Source: Candidatus Rokuibacteriota bacterium (GTDB lineage Bacteria > Methylomirabilota > Methylomirabilia > Rokubacteriales > CSP1-6). From it: a stretch of 64,000 bases of DNA. Shown in pieces: positions 8,662 to 20,483 of the stretch. The stretch lies in NCBI GenBank assembly GCA_003220265.1, contig QHRW01000116.1, positions 32,609 through 96,608 on the forward strand, read 5' to 3'. The position numbers were made by a program, and so were the translations under genes. Position 1 is the first letter of the stretch. Every line of letters starts with the position of its first letter. The notes below the pieces were generated by a model, which searched no databases, had not been told where the DNA came from, and worked only from the letters and a program-made list of their open reading frames with translations.

Positions 8662-9146
8662 GAGACGCGCTCCCGCGTGGCTTCCGCCCACGCCAGCGCC
8701 AGCACGAGCGCGGCGCCCAGGAAGCCGTTGTAGAGCGCCTGCGGCAGCACGACGTAGGCCATCAGCTCGCCGAAGGGCGCCGGGAAGTGGAACAGCTTGA
8801 GCAGCGCGAAGCGCGCCAGCCCTTCGATAATGGTCAGCAGCACGAGGCCGGGCACCTGCACCAGCGGCTGGCTCACGCGCAGCCGGCCGCCGACGGCGCC
8901 GATGGCGAAGCCGATCAGCGACTTGGTCAGCGCCTGCACGCCGAGCATGCCGCCGGAAGCAGCGTCTTGCAGCAGGCCGGCCAGGAAGCCGGTGCCGCAG
9001 CCGAACTCCGGCCCGCGCCGCAGCGCGAGCAGCACCACCACGATCAGCGGGATGTCGGGCGCGACGTCGGCGATGCGCAGGGCCGGGCCCAGCGTGGCGT
9101 GGGCGATGCCCCCGCCGAAGATCGCGACGGCGATGAAGGTTCGCAT
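8658..9146 (-). CDS. mreD: Rod shape-determining protein MreD
   Basis: 162-aa inner-membrane protein of the elongasome with five or six hydrophobic segments and the typical mid-protein segment GFLAGLLQDAASGGMLG. It bridges MreC and the cytosolic MreB machinery. The ATG overlaps the mreC stop (TGATG) and its stop overlaps the mrdA GTG (GTGA). MreD is poorly conserved in sequence; position between mreC and mrdA plus the membrane pattern makes the call firm. Confidence 0.92.
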   Translation of the reverse strand: MRTFIAVAIFGGGIAHATLGPALRIADVAPDIPLIVVVLLALRRGPEFGCGTGFLAGLLQDAASGGMLGVQALTKSLIGFAIGAVGGRLRVSQPLVQVPGLVLLTIIEGLARFALLKLFHFPAPFGELMAYVVLPQALYNGFLGAALVLALAWAEATRERVS

Positions 9147-9988
9147 CAGTTGGCCGTGGCCGGGAACAGCGCGGCCACGTCGTGCGTGCCCTCGCCGACG
9201 ATCAGCAGCACCTCGTCGATGCGGGCGAAGTCCACGGCGGGCGTGAGCTGCGCGTAGTGGAAGAGCGCCGAGCCCCGGTCGTCGATGGCGCGCACGCGGC
9301 CGATCGGGATGCCGCGCGGGAAGAGACCACCGGCGCCGGAGGTGACCACGAGGTCGCCGACCTGGATGCCGGCGCCGTCACGCGCCATGTACTTGAAGCG
9401 CATGGTGCCGCGCGGCTCGCCCTCGACGATGCCCTGCGTGCGCGCACGCACGGCGTGGCCCCCGACGGTGGAGGTGGGGTCCGTCAGCACCTGCACGATG
9501 GAGGCGCCCGGCCGCACGTCGACCACGCGTCCGATGAGCCCGTCGGGGCCGATGACAGCGGTCAGGCGCAGCACGCGGTCGCCGCGGCCGCGGTTGACCG
9601 TCAGCGAGCGCACCCAGCCGCCCCACTCGCGCGCGATGACCTCGCCGGACAGCGTGGCGAGCGGCATCGACTCCTTCAGCGCGAGCAGCCGCCGCAGCCG
9701 GCGGTTCTCCTCGACGGTCTCGGTGACGCGCAGCGCGGCCACGCGGAGTTGCTGGCTCTCCTCGCGCAGGCGGCGGTTCTCCGAGCGGACGTTCTTCCAG
9801 TCACGGTAGGTCGACCACAGCCCCACGGTCGCGCGGTTCACGCGGGAGAGCACGCTCTGCACGGGGGTAGTGACGATGGCCAGCGCGTCCGAGGCGCCCG
9901 CGATGTGACCGCGCATCTGCAGGGTGAGCAGCAGGAGGCACACCAAGGCCACCGTGCCCAGCAGGACGAATGCGCGAATCTTCACCAT
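9146..9988 (-). CDS. mreC: Rod shape-determining protein MreC
   Basis: 280-aa periplasmic scaffold of the elongasome. It has an N-terminal transmembrane segment (about residues 7-25), a coiled-coil stretch (about 60-105, rich in charged residues and Leu) and a double beta-barrel C-terminal domain with VIGPDGLIGRV and GDLVVTSGAGGLFPRGIPIG, the family signature. It lies 19 bp downstream of mreB and overlaps mreD by a TGATG junction. Confidence 0.95.
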   Translation of the reverse strand: MVKIRAFVLLGTVALVCLLLLTLQMRGHIAGASDALAIVTTPVQSVLSRVNRATVGLWSTYRDWKNVRSENRRLREESQQLRVAALRVTETVEENRRLRRLLALKESMPLATLSGEVIAREWGGWVRSLTVNRGRGDRVLRLTAVIGPDGLIGRVVDVRPGASIVQVLTDPTSTVGGHAVRARTQGIVEGEPRGTMRFKYMARDGAGIQVGDLVVTSGAGGLFPRGIPIGRVRAIDDRGSALFHYAQLTPAVDFARIDEVLLIVGEGTHDVAALFPATAN

Positions 9989-10007
9989 CGACCCCCGGAC
10001 GAACGGA

Positions 10008-11925
<1,918 letters not shown>

Positions 11926-11934
11926 ACAGCGCCG

Positions 11935-11940
11935 ATGATA
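11935..11940 (-). promoter_or_regulatory. -10 element of leaderless ppa
   Basis: TATCAT on the minus strand, 9 bases before the ppa ATG. Transcription would begin at or within two or three bases of the start codon. The same hexamer is placed the same way before the genes at 22307, 36176 and 44635. Confidence 0.5.
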
Positions 11941-12004
11941 CGCTGCGAACCGCTGGAGGAGCGCCCCGGCGTCGCGTCGAGGCCCCGCACGATTCACCAG
12001 TGCC

Positions 12005-12078
12005 AGCGCACCGCCACGGCCTCCGCCGGGGCGCTGCGAAGGTCGGGGGGTTTGGGGGGCCATGTCGAGGCCCCCATG
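12005..12078 (+). repeat. Double-hairpin palindromic element, copy a
   Basis: First of two near-tandem copies. Hairpin 1 pairs AGCGC (12005-12009) with GCGCT (12031-12035) and has an inner CGGC/GCCG; hairpin 2 pairs GGGGGCC (12055-12061) with GGCCCCC (12069-12075) around ATGTCGA. The element ends in ATG. Other copies are at 12099-12164 and 60801-60873. Confidence 0.8.
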
Positions 12079-12098
12079 ACGTTTAACCATTCCAGAGC

Positions 12099-12164
12099 AG
12101 CGCCACGGCTCCGCCGCGGCGCTGCGAACGTCGGGGGTTTGGGGGCCATGTCGAGGCCCCCATG
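12099..12164 (+). repeat. Double-hairpin palindromic element, copy b
   Basis: Hairpin 1 is AGCGCC/GGCGCT (12099-12104 with 12118-12123), enclosing CGGC-TCC-GCCG. Hairpin 2 is GGGGGCC/GGCCCCC (12141-12147 with 12155-12161) with loop ATGTCGA. The terminal ATG of the element (12162-12164) is the apparent start codon of the downstream gene, so the stable hairpin occupies the place of a ribosome-binding site. Confidence 0.8.
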
Positions 12165-13198
12165 TCTATGGAGAATTTCGAGGTGTGGTTCGAGCGGGGC
12201 GTTACCGACGGCCTGCCGGTGGTGCCGCCGACGCGCGAGCGCGTCGAGCGGATGCTCGCTGGCACGCGCCGCGAGCGCGGCGAGCTGCTCGGCGAGATGC
12301 CGCCCAACTTCGGCCGCCTCACCGTCGAGAAGGCCGCGGTGAACGCGGTGATGGCGGGCTGCCGCCCCGACTACCTGCCGGTGGTGATCGCCGCCGCCGA
12401 GTGCGCGTGCGATCCCGCGTTCAATTTGCACGGCGTGTCGACGTCCACGCATTTCTCCGCCCCGCTCGTCGTCGTCAACGGTCCCATCCGCGCGCGCATC
12501 GGCCTCAACGCGTCCTTCGGCGTGTTCGGGCCGGGCTATCGCGCCAACGCCACCATCGGCCGCGCGCTGCGCCTGCTGATGATCAACATCGGCGGCGCGC
12601 GGCCCGGCGAGATGTCGATGTCCACCTTCGGCCATCCCGGCCGCTACACGTATTGCATCGCCGAGCACGAGGAGGCGAGCCCGTGGCCGCCCTATCACAC
12701 GACGCAGGGGCTCGCGCGAGAGCAGAGCGCGGTGACGCTGTTCGCCGGCGAGGCGCCCCACGGGATCTCCGACCACGCCAGCCGCACGGCGCGGAGCCTG
12801 GCCGGCTCGCTCGGATGGACGATGGCCGGGCTCTGGAACAGCAAGCACTTCCCGCTCTACTCGCACACGATGCTGGTGGTGGGCCCCGAGCACGCACGGA
12901 CGTTTGCCGACGACGGCTGGTCGCGTCACGACCTCGCCCGCGAGCTCTACGAGCGCGTCCGCGTCCCCTATCGCTCGCTGCTGCCGGACGAGGACCACGG
13001 CGAGAGCACCAACCTGCGATTCTCCAAAGAGCCGCCGGCGCCCGATGCGCTGATTTCCAAGTTCCCGTCGCCGGAGGAAATCCACATCGTCGTGGCCGGC
13101 GGCACGGCGGGGCGCTTCTCGGTCGCCATCCCCGGGTGGCTGGGAAGCAAGAACGGCTCGCGCCCCGTCACGCGCGCTGTAGAAAATGGGTTGACTTG
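12162..13198 (+). CDS. Conserved protein of unknown function (GLPVVPPT family)
   Basis: A 345-aa soluble protein of a family I recall as uncharacterised and widespread in soil bacteria, often near UGSC-type thiol/selenoproteins; that association is from memory and no such neighbour is visible here. Conserved-looking blocks are [17 protein letters not shown] near the N-terminus, [54 protein letters not shown] and a C-terminal [11 protein letters not shown]. Cys-rich spots ([15 protein letters not shown]) could be functional. No signal peptide. The start is either the ATG at 12162, supplied by the upstream repeat element, or the ATG at 12168. Confidence 0.75.
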
Positions 13199-13219
13199 AT
13201 CGGCGGCGACATGTAATTC
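13191..13219 (+). promoter_or_regulatory. Sigma70-type promoter, cspA leader
   Basis: TTGACT (13191-13196), 17-base spacer, TAATTC (13214-13219). It overlaps the stop codon of the preceding gene and would give a leader of roughly 190 bases before cspA. Confidence 0.5.
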
Positions 13220-13276
13220 TTGCGTCGGCTTTTTGGAACACACGGAGTCGGAACGAGTGAAGAGACCGAGACACAC

Positions 13277-13312
13277 GCCGCGCGGACCAGCGTCCCCGCG
13301 GCGCTTTTTTTT
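13277..13312 (+). terminator. Intrinsic terminator inside the cspA leader
   Basis: GCCGCG pairs with CGCGGC, an inner GGAC pairs with GTCC around a CAGC loop, and GC plus eight T follow. It lies about 80 bp after the previous stop and 100 bp before the cspA ATG. It may end the upstream transcript, release a short RNA of about 90 bases from the promoter at 13191, or act as an attenuator. Two more hairpins (CCTGCC/GGCAGG at 13332-13349, CCCGCC/GGCGGG at 13354-13370) lie between it and cspA. Confidence 0.85.
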
Positions 13313-13412
13313 GCTCAGTAGCGCCGGTTTGCCTGCCAATTCAGGCAGGTAACCCCGCCATGACGGCGGGAGCACACAGGGGCTGAAGACCCCCGAAGAG
13401 AGAGGTCGCAGG

Positions 13413-13616
13413 ATGGCACAGGGACAGGTGAAGTGGTTCAACGATGCCAAGGGGTACGGGTTCATCACTCAGGAGGGCGGAGAGGACGTGTTCGTCCACT
13501 ACAGCGCCATCCAGGCCCAGGGCTTCAAGTCCTTGGCCGAAGGTGACAAAGTCGAGTTCGAGGTAACCCGCGGCCCGAAGGGTCTTCAGGCAGCGAACGT
13601 TCGGAAGATCAGCTAA
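13413..13616 (+). CDS. cspA: Cold-shock domain protein (CspA family)
   Basis: 67-aa single-OB-fold RNA chaperone. RNP1 is KGYGFIT and RNP2 is VFVHYSAI; it starts [17 protein letters not shown], the standard family N-terminus. It melts mRNA secondary structure on cold shock or in growth. The leader is long and folded, with an intrinsic terminator upstream, so RNA-level control is likely. A perfect 11-bp GC hairpin follows the stop. Confidence 0.96.
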   Translation: MAQGQVKWFNDAKGYGFITQEGGEDVFVHYSAIQAQGFKSLAEGDKVEFEVTRGPKGLQAANVRKIS

Positions 13617-13634
13617 GCCCCCCCTGTCACTCCC

Positions 13635-13661
13635 GCCCGGGCCCGCCTCACGGGCCCGGGC
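13635..13661 (+). terminator. GC-rich hairpin after cspA
   Basis: GCCCGGGCCCG and CGGGCCCGGGC form a perfect 11-bp stem with loop CCTCA, 18 bases after the cspA stop. There is no T-tract, so it may be an RNA 3'-end stabiliser rather than a simple intrinsic terminator. Confidence 0.5.
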
Positions 13662-13689
13662 CCGCCACGCAGGTCTTACAAAAATGAAA

Positions 13690-13879
13690 GGCCCCGACGA
13701 TGGCTGCGGCGCGTGTGTCGTTTCTCGCGCGTCGCGCCGCCCCGCTGGTGAGGCGGGATCGTCGGGGCCGGTGGTGCCTGGACTCCCAGGCGTGCCACCC
13801 GAAGCTAGCGTGGACCCTGCCTAGGAGGCAACCACCTCACAGATCACCGTAGGGGAACACATCGGCTGGATCACCTCCT
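13690..13879 (+). ncRNA. Candidate structured RNA ending in a 16S rRNA 3'-terminus mimic
   Basis: A 12-bp perfect stem (13690-13701 with 13758-13769) closes a multiloop holding GCGGCGCG/CGCGCCGC (13706-13713 with 13733-13740) and CCCGC/GCGGG (13741-13745 with 13753-13757). A second hairpin spans 13770-13799 (GGTGG/CCACC, GCCTGG/CCAGGC). A third spans 13810-13835 (GTGG/CCAC, TGCCT/AGGCA). The last 34 bases (13846-13879) match the universal end of bacterial 16S rRNA: ACCGTAGGGGAAC, then CGGCTGGATCACCTCCT, with only about four differences between the blocks. No other 16S sequence is present. The strand is inferred from the 16S sense and the flanking cspA. I see no clear promoter. The remaining 13880-14082 holds two further hairpins (13966-13987, 13998-14016) and no gene. 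Confidence 0.55.
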
Positions 13880-14082
13880 GTTCTCGGCAAGGGCGCCACG
13901 CAGGCCCAGGTTCCGCTGACCGCGAACCGGATGCCGACTCCCGGCCCGAGGCTCGGTCACGTCAGCCGCCGACGGGATTGTCGGCGGGGACGCTGATGGA
14001 GCGCTGTTATCGCTCCGACCGACTTGTGAACTCATCCTACATCAGCCGTTTCGGTCAGGCCAAGAAAAAGTGACGCGGAACG

Positions 14083-14388
14083 TCACTTCACGACGATGCG
14101 CTCGCGATTCTTCTCCCACAGCGCCGCGCCGACGCCGTCGACCTTGCGCAGATCGTTCGGCTTCTTGAAATTTCCGTGCTCGTCGCGATACTTCACGATC
14201 TTCTCGGCGAGGCTGCGGCCGACACCGGACAGCGTCATCAGATCTTTCAGCCCCGCGGTGTTGATGTTGACCTTGTCGTCGGCGCCGACGCTGACAGTCG
14301 CGCCGACAGTTTCGGTGACGACGCCCGCCGTCGACACCACCGGCGTCACGAGGGCGAGCAGCAGGACGAGCGCGATGCGATGAACCAT
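14083..14388 (-). CDS. ComEA-like helix-hairpin-helix protein, exported
   Basis: 101-aa protein with an N-terminal signal peptide (about residues 1-22, hydrophobic ALVLLLALVTPVV) and a C-terminal ComEA-type HhH repeat: VNINTAGLKDLMTLSGVG, then ...DLRKVDGVGAALW. Such proteins bind dsDNA non-specifically at the cell surface, and ComEA feeds DNA to the competence channel. No other com genes are visible here. The ATG at 14388 follows a strong GAGGAGG box. A general periplasmic DNA-binding role is the safer reading. Confidence 0.85.
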   Translation of the reverse strand: MVHRIALVLLLALVTPVVSTAGVVTETVGATVSVGADDKVNINTAGLKDLMTLSGVGRSLAEKIVKYRDEHGNFKKPNDLRKVDGVGAALWEKNRERIVVK

Positions 14389-14507
14389 GACATGCCTCCT
14401 CGGGTGAACGGTGCACGGCACGCTCGAAACGTCGAGCGGCGCCATTCAACGAGGTCGGCACGCGAGCGGTCAACGTCCAACGTTTCAGTCACGCCCGCGG
14501 GATACAG

Positions 14508-14805
14508 TCAGTCGTCGGCGCGGTCGGCGAGCGAGTCGACGTAGTCCTGCCATTCGATAGGCAGCAGGCTCTTCTTGCGCGTGTTGCACTCCTTGCAGGC
14601 GGGCACCACGTTGCCGCGGATGGAGGTGCCGCCGCGGCCGAGCGGCACGAGATGGTCCATCGTGAGCGCCTTGTGGCCGACCTGGCGGCGACAGTAGTAG
14701 CAGACCCCCGTCGAGATGCGGCGCTTCCACCAGCCGCTGACGCGCAGCTCGCGCGCGCGCGCGCGCTGGCGCTTGAGCTCGTCGGGGTCGACCGGCGCGT
14801 AATAC

Positions 14806-14813
<8 letters not shown>
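14508..14813 (-). CDS. HNH endonuclease domain protein
   Basis: 101-aa HNH nuclease. It has CYYC near the middle, the core TMDHLVPLGRGGTS (the H and D of the HNH metal site) and the second zinc pair in PACKECNTRKKS. These small, stand-alone HNH proteins are widespread; their role (restriction-like, repair or homing) cannot be told from sequence. The gene overlaps the ABC-F gene end by 8 bp, so it is co-transcribed with it. Confidence 0.88.
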
Positions 14814-16851
<2,038 letters not shown>

Positions 16852-16861
16852 CGCCGCCCGA

Positions 16862-17257
16862 TCACCCCATGCTCTGGATCTTCTCGGGCGTGACCTTCAC
16901 GGTCACGCGGACCTCTCCGGGCTTGCGGCCGGGATACTGGTCCTTGCCGAGATATTTCTTGGCGAGCGCGTCGATGTGCGCGTCGGCGCCCTTCTCGGTC
17001 ATCTCCGTCACCCGGCCCCGCACCTGGACGTAGCGGTACGGGTTCTCGGGGTCCTGGATCGAGATGGCCACCTTGGGATTGCGCTGCAGGTTCTTGTCCT
17101 TCACGCGCCCGCGCGCCGTGTTGAAGCGGATGTGGCTGCCGTCGAAGTCGATCCACACCGGCGTCACCTGCGGCGCGCCGTCGGCGCCGACGGTCGCGAT
17201 GTGGGCGAACGCCTTCTTCTCGAAGAGGTCCCGGTAGCCCTGGGGAATCGCCGCCAT
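16862..17257 (-). CDS. PPOX-class flavin/F420-binding split-barrel protein
   Basis: 131-aa pyridoxamine-phosphate-oxidase-like protein. It has AHIATVGADGAPQVTPVWID near the N-terminus, then HIRFNTARGRVKDKNLQRNP and VQVRGRVTEM, the pattern of the PPOX-class F420-dependent group (TIGR03618-like). The pattern suggests an F420- or FMN-dependent reductase for small quinone-like or unknown substrates. ATG 17257 is preferred for its AAAGGA box. It lies 10 bp upstream of the ABC-F gene, within a run of close-packed minus-strand genes. Confidence 0.85.
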   Translation of the reverse strand: MAAIPQGYRDLFEKKAFAHIATVGADGAPQVTPVWIDFDGSHIRFNTARGRVKDKNLQRNPKVAISIQDPENPYRYVQVRGRVTEMTEKGADAHIDALAKKYLGKDQYPGRKPGEVRVTVKVTPEKIQSMG

Positions 17258-17283
17258 GATGATGTCCTTTCCCGCGTGAACGT

Positions 17284-17787
17284 TTACGACGGAGTCACCA
17301 GCTCGCCGCCGCGCGCCTCGGCCATGGCGCGCAGGGCGAACAGCAGCCGCACCACGCACTGCTGCACGAGCAGCGCGTCCTGGGTGAACGGGTCGGCCAG
17401 CCACTCGCGCGCGGTCTCGCCGCCGCCGGCCGCGAAGCCGAGCGTGGGCGAGAGCTTCTGCAGGCGCAGCAGCAGATCGTCGGGCGGCAGGCCGCTGGCC
17501 CGCAGCCGCTGGACCACCGCCGCCCGCACCGCCGCGTTCCAGATCCCCGTCAGCCCTTCGAGCAGCGCTCCGTAGCACGTGGCGTCCTGCTTGGCCTGCA
17601 TGTGCTCGAGGACGGCGGGGACCAGCGGGTTCACGACGATGTTGCCCTCGTCGTCGGTGCCGAACAGCGGCCCGATGACCGGGTCGCCGCCGGGCTCCGG
17701 CATGTTGTCGATGAGACCGATCGCCTGCTCCACCGGCACCGCCGGCAGCTGGGCGAGACGCTCGAGCAGGGGCACGTCACCTGCCAT
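17284..17787 (-). CDS. Conserved protein of unknown function
   Basis: 167-aa, probably all-helical, soluble protein. It starts MAGDVPLLERLAQLPAVPVE and has an acidic loop (GTDDEGNIVVNPLVP), then long amphipathic helices. One cysteine is in DATCYGALL and another in QQCVVRLL. I recognise no domain. It lies between an MFS pump (4 bp upstream) and the PPOX gene (26 bp downstream) in the same transcript. Confidence 0.6.
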   Translation of the reverse strand: MAGDVPLLERLAQLPAVPVEQAIGLIDNMPEPGGDPVIGPLFGTDDEGNIVVNPLVPAVLEHMQAKQDATCYGALLEGLTGIWNAAVRAAVVQRLRASGLPPDDLLLRLQKLSPTLGFAAGGGETAREWLADPFTQDALLVQQCVVRLLFALRAMAEARGGELVTPS

Positions 17788-17791
17788 GGCT

Positions 17792-19201
17792 CTATCCTCC
17801 CACGCGGGTGGGCTCGCCGCGCAGATCCGCGCGCGCGAGGTCCTGCGCGCGCCCGGGCGGCACGAGGAACGACGAGGCCAGCGCGGCCAGACAGATCAGG
17901 AGACCGGTCACGAACACGGCGTGCAGGGCCTCGGCGTGGCTCGCGCCGGCGCCGAGGCGCCACGCCATCACCGCGCCCATGACGGCCAGCCCGATCGCGC
18001 CGCCGACCGTGCGGAAGAACTGGATCATCGAGGTGGCGGCGCCGAGATCGGACCGCGGAACCGCGCTCTGCACGGCGATCAGCATGGGCACCATGGTGAG
18101 CCCCATGCCGATGCCGCCGATGAGCGCGTCGCGCATGGCGGCGCCCGCCGTCAGCGACGGCGACCAGCGGCTCAGCAGCAGGAACGCCGCGGTCAGGCAC
18201 ACCATGCCCGACACCACGACGATGCGATAACCGATGCGCAGCACCAGCCGCGCGCTCAGCACCGACATCGCCACCCAGCCGAAGACGAACGGAATGAGCA
18301 CGCTGCCGGACGCGGTGGCCGACATGCCGCTCACCGCCTGCAGAAACAGCGGCACGAACGAGATCGCCCCGAACATGGCCATGCCGGCCAGGAATCCGGT
18401 GGCCGCCGCCGCCAGCACGACGCGGTTGCCGAACAGCCGCAGCGGCACGATCGGCTCGACCACGCGGCGCTCGACGGCGAAGAACGCCGGCAGCGCCACC
18501 GCCGCGATCGCCAGCGGCATGAGCACGTCGGCGCCCGTCCACGCGGTGGCGCGGCCGGCCTCCAGCACGCCGACCAGCAGGGCGGAGACGCCGGCGGTGA
18601 AGAGGCCGAGGCCGGTGTAGTCGATGATCGGGCGGCGCGCCGCCCGCGCGCTGTCGAGCGCCTTGGCCAGCAGGCCCATGGCGATCACGCCGAACGGCAG
18701 GTTGATGTAGAAGACCCAGCGCCACGAGGCGTGGTCCGTCAGCAGCCCGCCGATGAGCGGACCGAGCAGCGAGGCGACGCCCCACACGCCGGAGATGTAG
18801 CCCTGCATCTTCGCGCGCCGCTCGAGCCCGAACAGCTCGCCGACGACGGTCATGCCGATCGGCATCAGGGCGCCGGCGCCGAGGCCCTGCAGCATGCGGA
18901 AGGCGATGAGCTGCGTCATGTCCTGCGCCGCGCCCGAGAGCGCCGAGCCGGCCAGGAACAGCACGAGGCCGGTCAGGAAGATCGGCCGCCGGCCGTAGAG
19001 ATCGGAGAGCCGGCCCCACAGCGGCATGGTGACGGTCGAGGTCAGCAGGAAGCCGGAGAAGACCCAGGAGTAGATCTCGAGTCCGCCGAGGCTCGACACC
19101 ACGCGCGGCATCGCGGTGGCGACCACCGTGGACTCCATCGCGGCCAGGAAGATCGACAGCATCACGCCCGCCAGGGCGAGCCGCTTGCGACGCTCCTCCA
19201 T
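17792..19201 (-). CDS. MFS drug efflux transporter, DHA2 (14-TMS) type
   Basis: 469-aa major-facilitator protein. Motif A is WGRLSDLYGRRP after helix 2 and motif C lies in the GPLIGGLL segment of helix 5; the N-terminus (IFLAAMESTVVATAMPRV) is the classic DHA2 start. Such pumps export drugs or metabolites with proton antiport, and the substrate is unknown. The ATG at 19201 overlaps the DUF971 stop (TGATG), which rules out the longer open frame. Confidence 0.9.
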   Translation of the reverse strand: MEERRKRLALAGVMLSIFLAAMESTVVATAMPRVVSSLGGLEIYSWVFSGFLLTSTVTMPLWGRLSDLYGRRPIFLTGLVLFLAGSALSGAAQDMTQLIAFRMLQGLGAGALMPIGMTVVGELFGLERRAKMQGYISGVWGVASLLGPLIGGLLTDHASWRWVFYINLPFGVIAMGLLAKALDSARAARRPIIDYTGLGLFTAGVSALLVGVLEAGRATAWTGADVLMPLAIAAVALPAFFAVERRVVEPIVPLRLFGNRVVLAAAATGFLAGMAMFGAISFVPLFLQAVSGMSATASGSVLIPFVFGWVAMSVLSARLVLRIGYRIVVVSGMVCLTAAFLLLSRWSPSLTAGAAMRDALIGGIGMGLTMVPMLIAVQSAVPRSDLGAATSMIQFFRTVGGAIGLAVMGAVMAWRLGAGASHAEALHAVFVTGLLICLAALASSFLVPPGRAQDLARADLRGEPTRVGG

Positions 19202-19527
19202 CAGTGGGCGCCGGTACAGCTGGCGCAGCGACACGTCGCGCGCAAATCCGCCCAGGGAAGCAGGCTCTCGTGCGCGTCGGTCCACACCACGCGCAGGCCC
19301 GCGTCGAGCTTCTTGAGCTCGCTCGGCCACGTCGCCGTCGCGGCCGGCGCGTCCAGAGTCGCGCAGGCGCCGCACGCACAGGCGCGACGCAGGAACTCGA
19401 ACGGATAGATGGAGCCGTGGCCGTCGGTCCAGTCGATGCCGAGCGCGTAGCGACCGACGAGGTGGATGTCCTTGGGCCGGTTGGGATCGCCCTGGCCGAG
19501 GATGGGGATGAACAGCTTGCGGCTCAT
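19201..19527 (-). CDS. DUF971 (GBBH-like N-terminal) domain protein
   Basis: 108 aa with the DUF971 core: ALGIDWTDGHGSIYPFEFLRR followed by CACGAC, and at the end a second Cys group, CRCASC. In eukaryotes the domain is the zinc-binding N-terminal part of gamma-butyrobetaine hydroxylase; the free-standing bacterial form is often linked to Fe-S assembly. Two CxC/CxxC groups would suit metal binding. ATGA overlap with the upstream AlkA gene and TGATG overlap with the MFS gene. Confidence 0.85.
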   Translation of the reverse strand: MSRKLFIPILGQGDPNRPKDIHLVGRYALGIDWTDGHGSIYPFEFLRRACACGACATLDAPAATATWPSELKKLDAGLRVVWTDAHESLLPWADLRATCRCASCTGAH

Positions 19528-20447
19528 GCCGTGCCGCCGCCGGCGCGGGCGGCGCTCAGGCGCATGCCGGCCAGCAGGTAGTGGACCGCGAGGTTCTGGT
19601 ATGGCCCCCACGCGCGGGCCCGCCGGCGAATCGCCTCCTCGCTCAGCGTACGGCCGCGGCCGTAATGATGGTCGAAGGCCTTGCGCACGGCGAGATCGCC
19701 GGCCGGGCACACGTCGCCACGGCCGCAGCAGCGCGCCAGGAACCAGTCCGCGGTCCATCGGCCGAGGCCGCGCAGTGCGGTGAGCTGCGCGATGACTTCG
19801 GCGTTGGCCGCCGCCACCAGCGTCTCGACGTCGAGCGTGCCGGCCACCATCGCCCGCGCGAGATCGCGAATGTACTCGGCCTTGCGCGTGGAGTACTTGA
19901 GCGCGCGCAGCTCGCGCACGCGCGCGCCGGCCAGCGCGGCGGCCTCCGGAAAGGCCCAGATGGTGGCGCCGTCCGTCGTGACCGCGACGCCGTAGCGACG
20001 CACGAGCCGCGCGCGACAGGCGAAGGCGAACGAGAGGTTCACCTGCTGGGCGGTGATGGAGCCCACCAGCATCTCGAGCGCCGTCGGGGCCAGCGTCGGC
20101 CGCATCCCGTACAGCGGCTCCAGCAGCGTGCCGAGGATCGGATCCGCCTTGGCCATCCGATAGAAGCCGGGCAGGTCGAAGTCGAGACCGAAGAGGCGCC
20201 GGACCTCGAACGTCACCGCGTCGCCGACGGCGGCCCCGCGCGCGCCGGGCACGTCCACCGTCAGCCGCGCATCCTCGACCGATCCGCTCGACCGCACCTC
20301 GTAGGGCAGCAGCCGATCGCCCTGGCGCAGCACGCGCCGGAACACGTCGCCGTCGAGGACGTTGACCGGGTCTTCGCCCCACAGGCGATAGCGGCCCAGC
20401 GTGGCGCCCACGTCGAGCGGGCCGTCGGCATGGAGAACGATCTTCAT
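19524..20447 (-). CDS. DNA-3-methyladenine glycosylase II (AlkA-like, HhH-GPD)
   Basis: 307-aa base-excision repair glycosylase. It has an N-terminal mixed domain and an HhH-GPD core with SITAQQVNLSFA, the hairpin LRGLGRWTADWFL and the Gly/Pro-Asp loop VCPAGDLAVRKAF, where the Asp is catalytic. It removes alkylated purines; an alkB-like gene at the other end of the window would handle the direct-reversal branch. First gene of a long minus-strand run (AlkA, DUF971, MFS, unknown, PPOX, ABC-F, HNH). Confidence 0.9.
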   Translation of the reverse strand: MKIVLHADGPLDVGATLGRYRLWGEDPVNVLDGDVFRRVLRQGDRLLPYEVRSSGSVEDARLTVDVPGARGAAVGDAVTFEVRRLFGLDFDLPGFYRMAKADPILGTLLEPLYGMRPTLAPTALEMLVGSITAQQVNLSFAFACRARLVRRYGVAVTTDGATIWAFPEAAALAGARVRELRALKYSTRKAEYIRDLARAMVAGTLDVETLVAAANAEVIAQLTALRGLGRWTADWFLARCCGRGDVCPAGDLAVRKAFDHHYGRGRTLSEEAIRRRARAWGPYQNLAVHYLLAGMRLSAARAGGGTA

Positions 20448-20483
20448 CGGCGGGTCACGCGAAGGGTAAGTGTACCAGAACGC

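Noticed and set aside
11926..12090. N-terminal extension of the pyrophosphatase
   Set aside because: The extension runs through half of a repeat element and has no similarity to the family; the ATG at 11925 gives the right length and has a -10 at the right distance.
13846..13879. Full 16S rRNA gene
   Set aside because: Similarity begins abruptly at 13846; upstream sequence lacks helix 44 and every other 16S landmark, and no tRNA-Ile/Ala or 23S follows.
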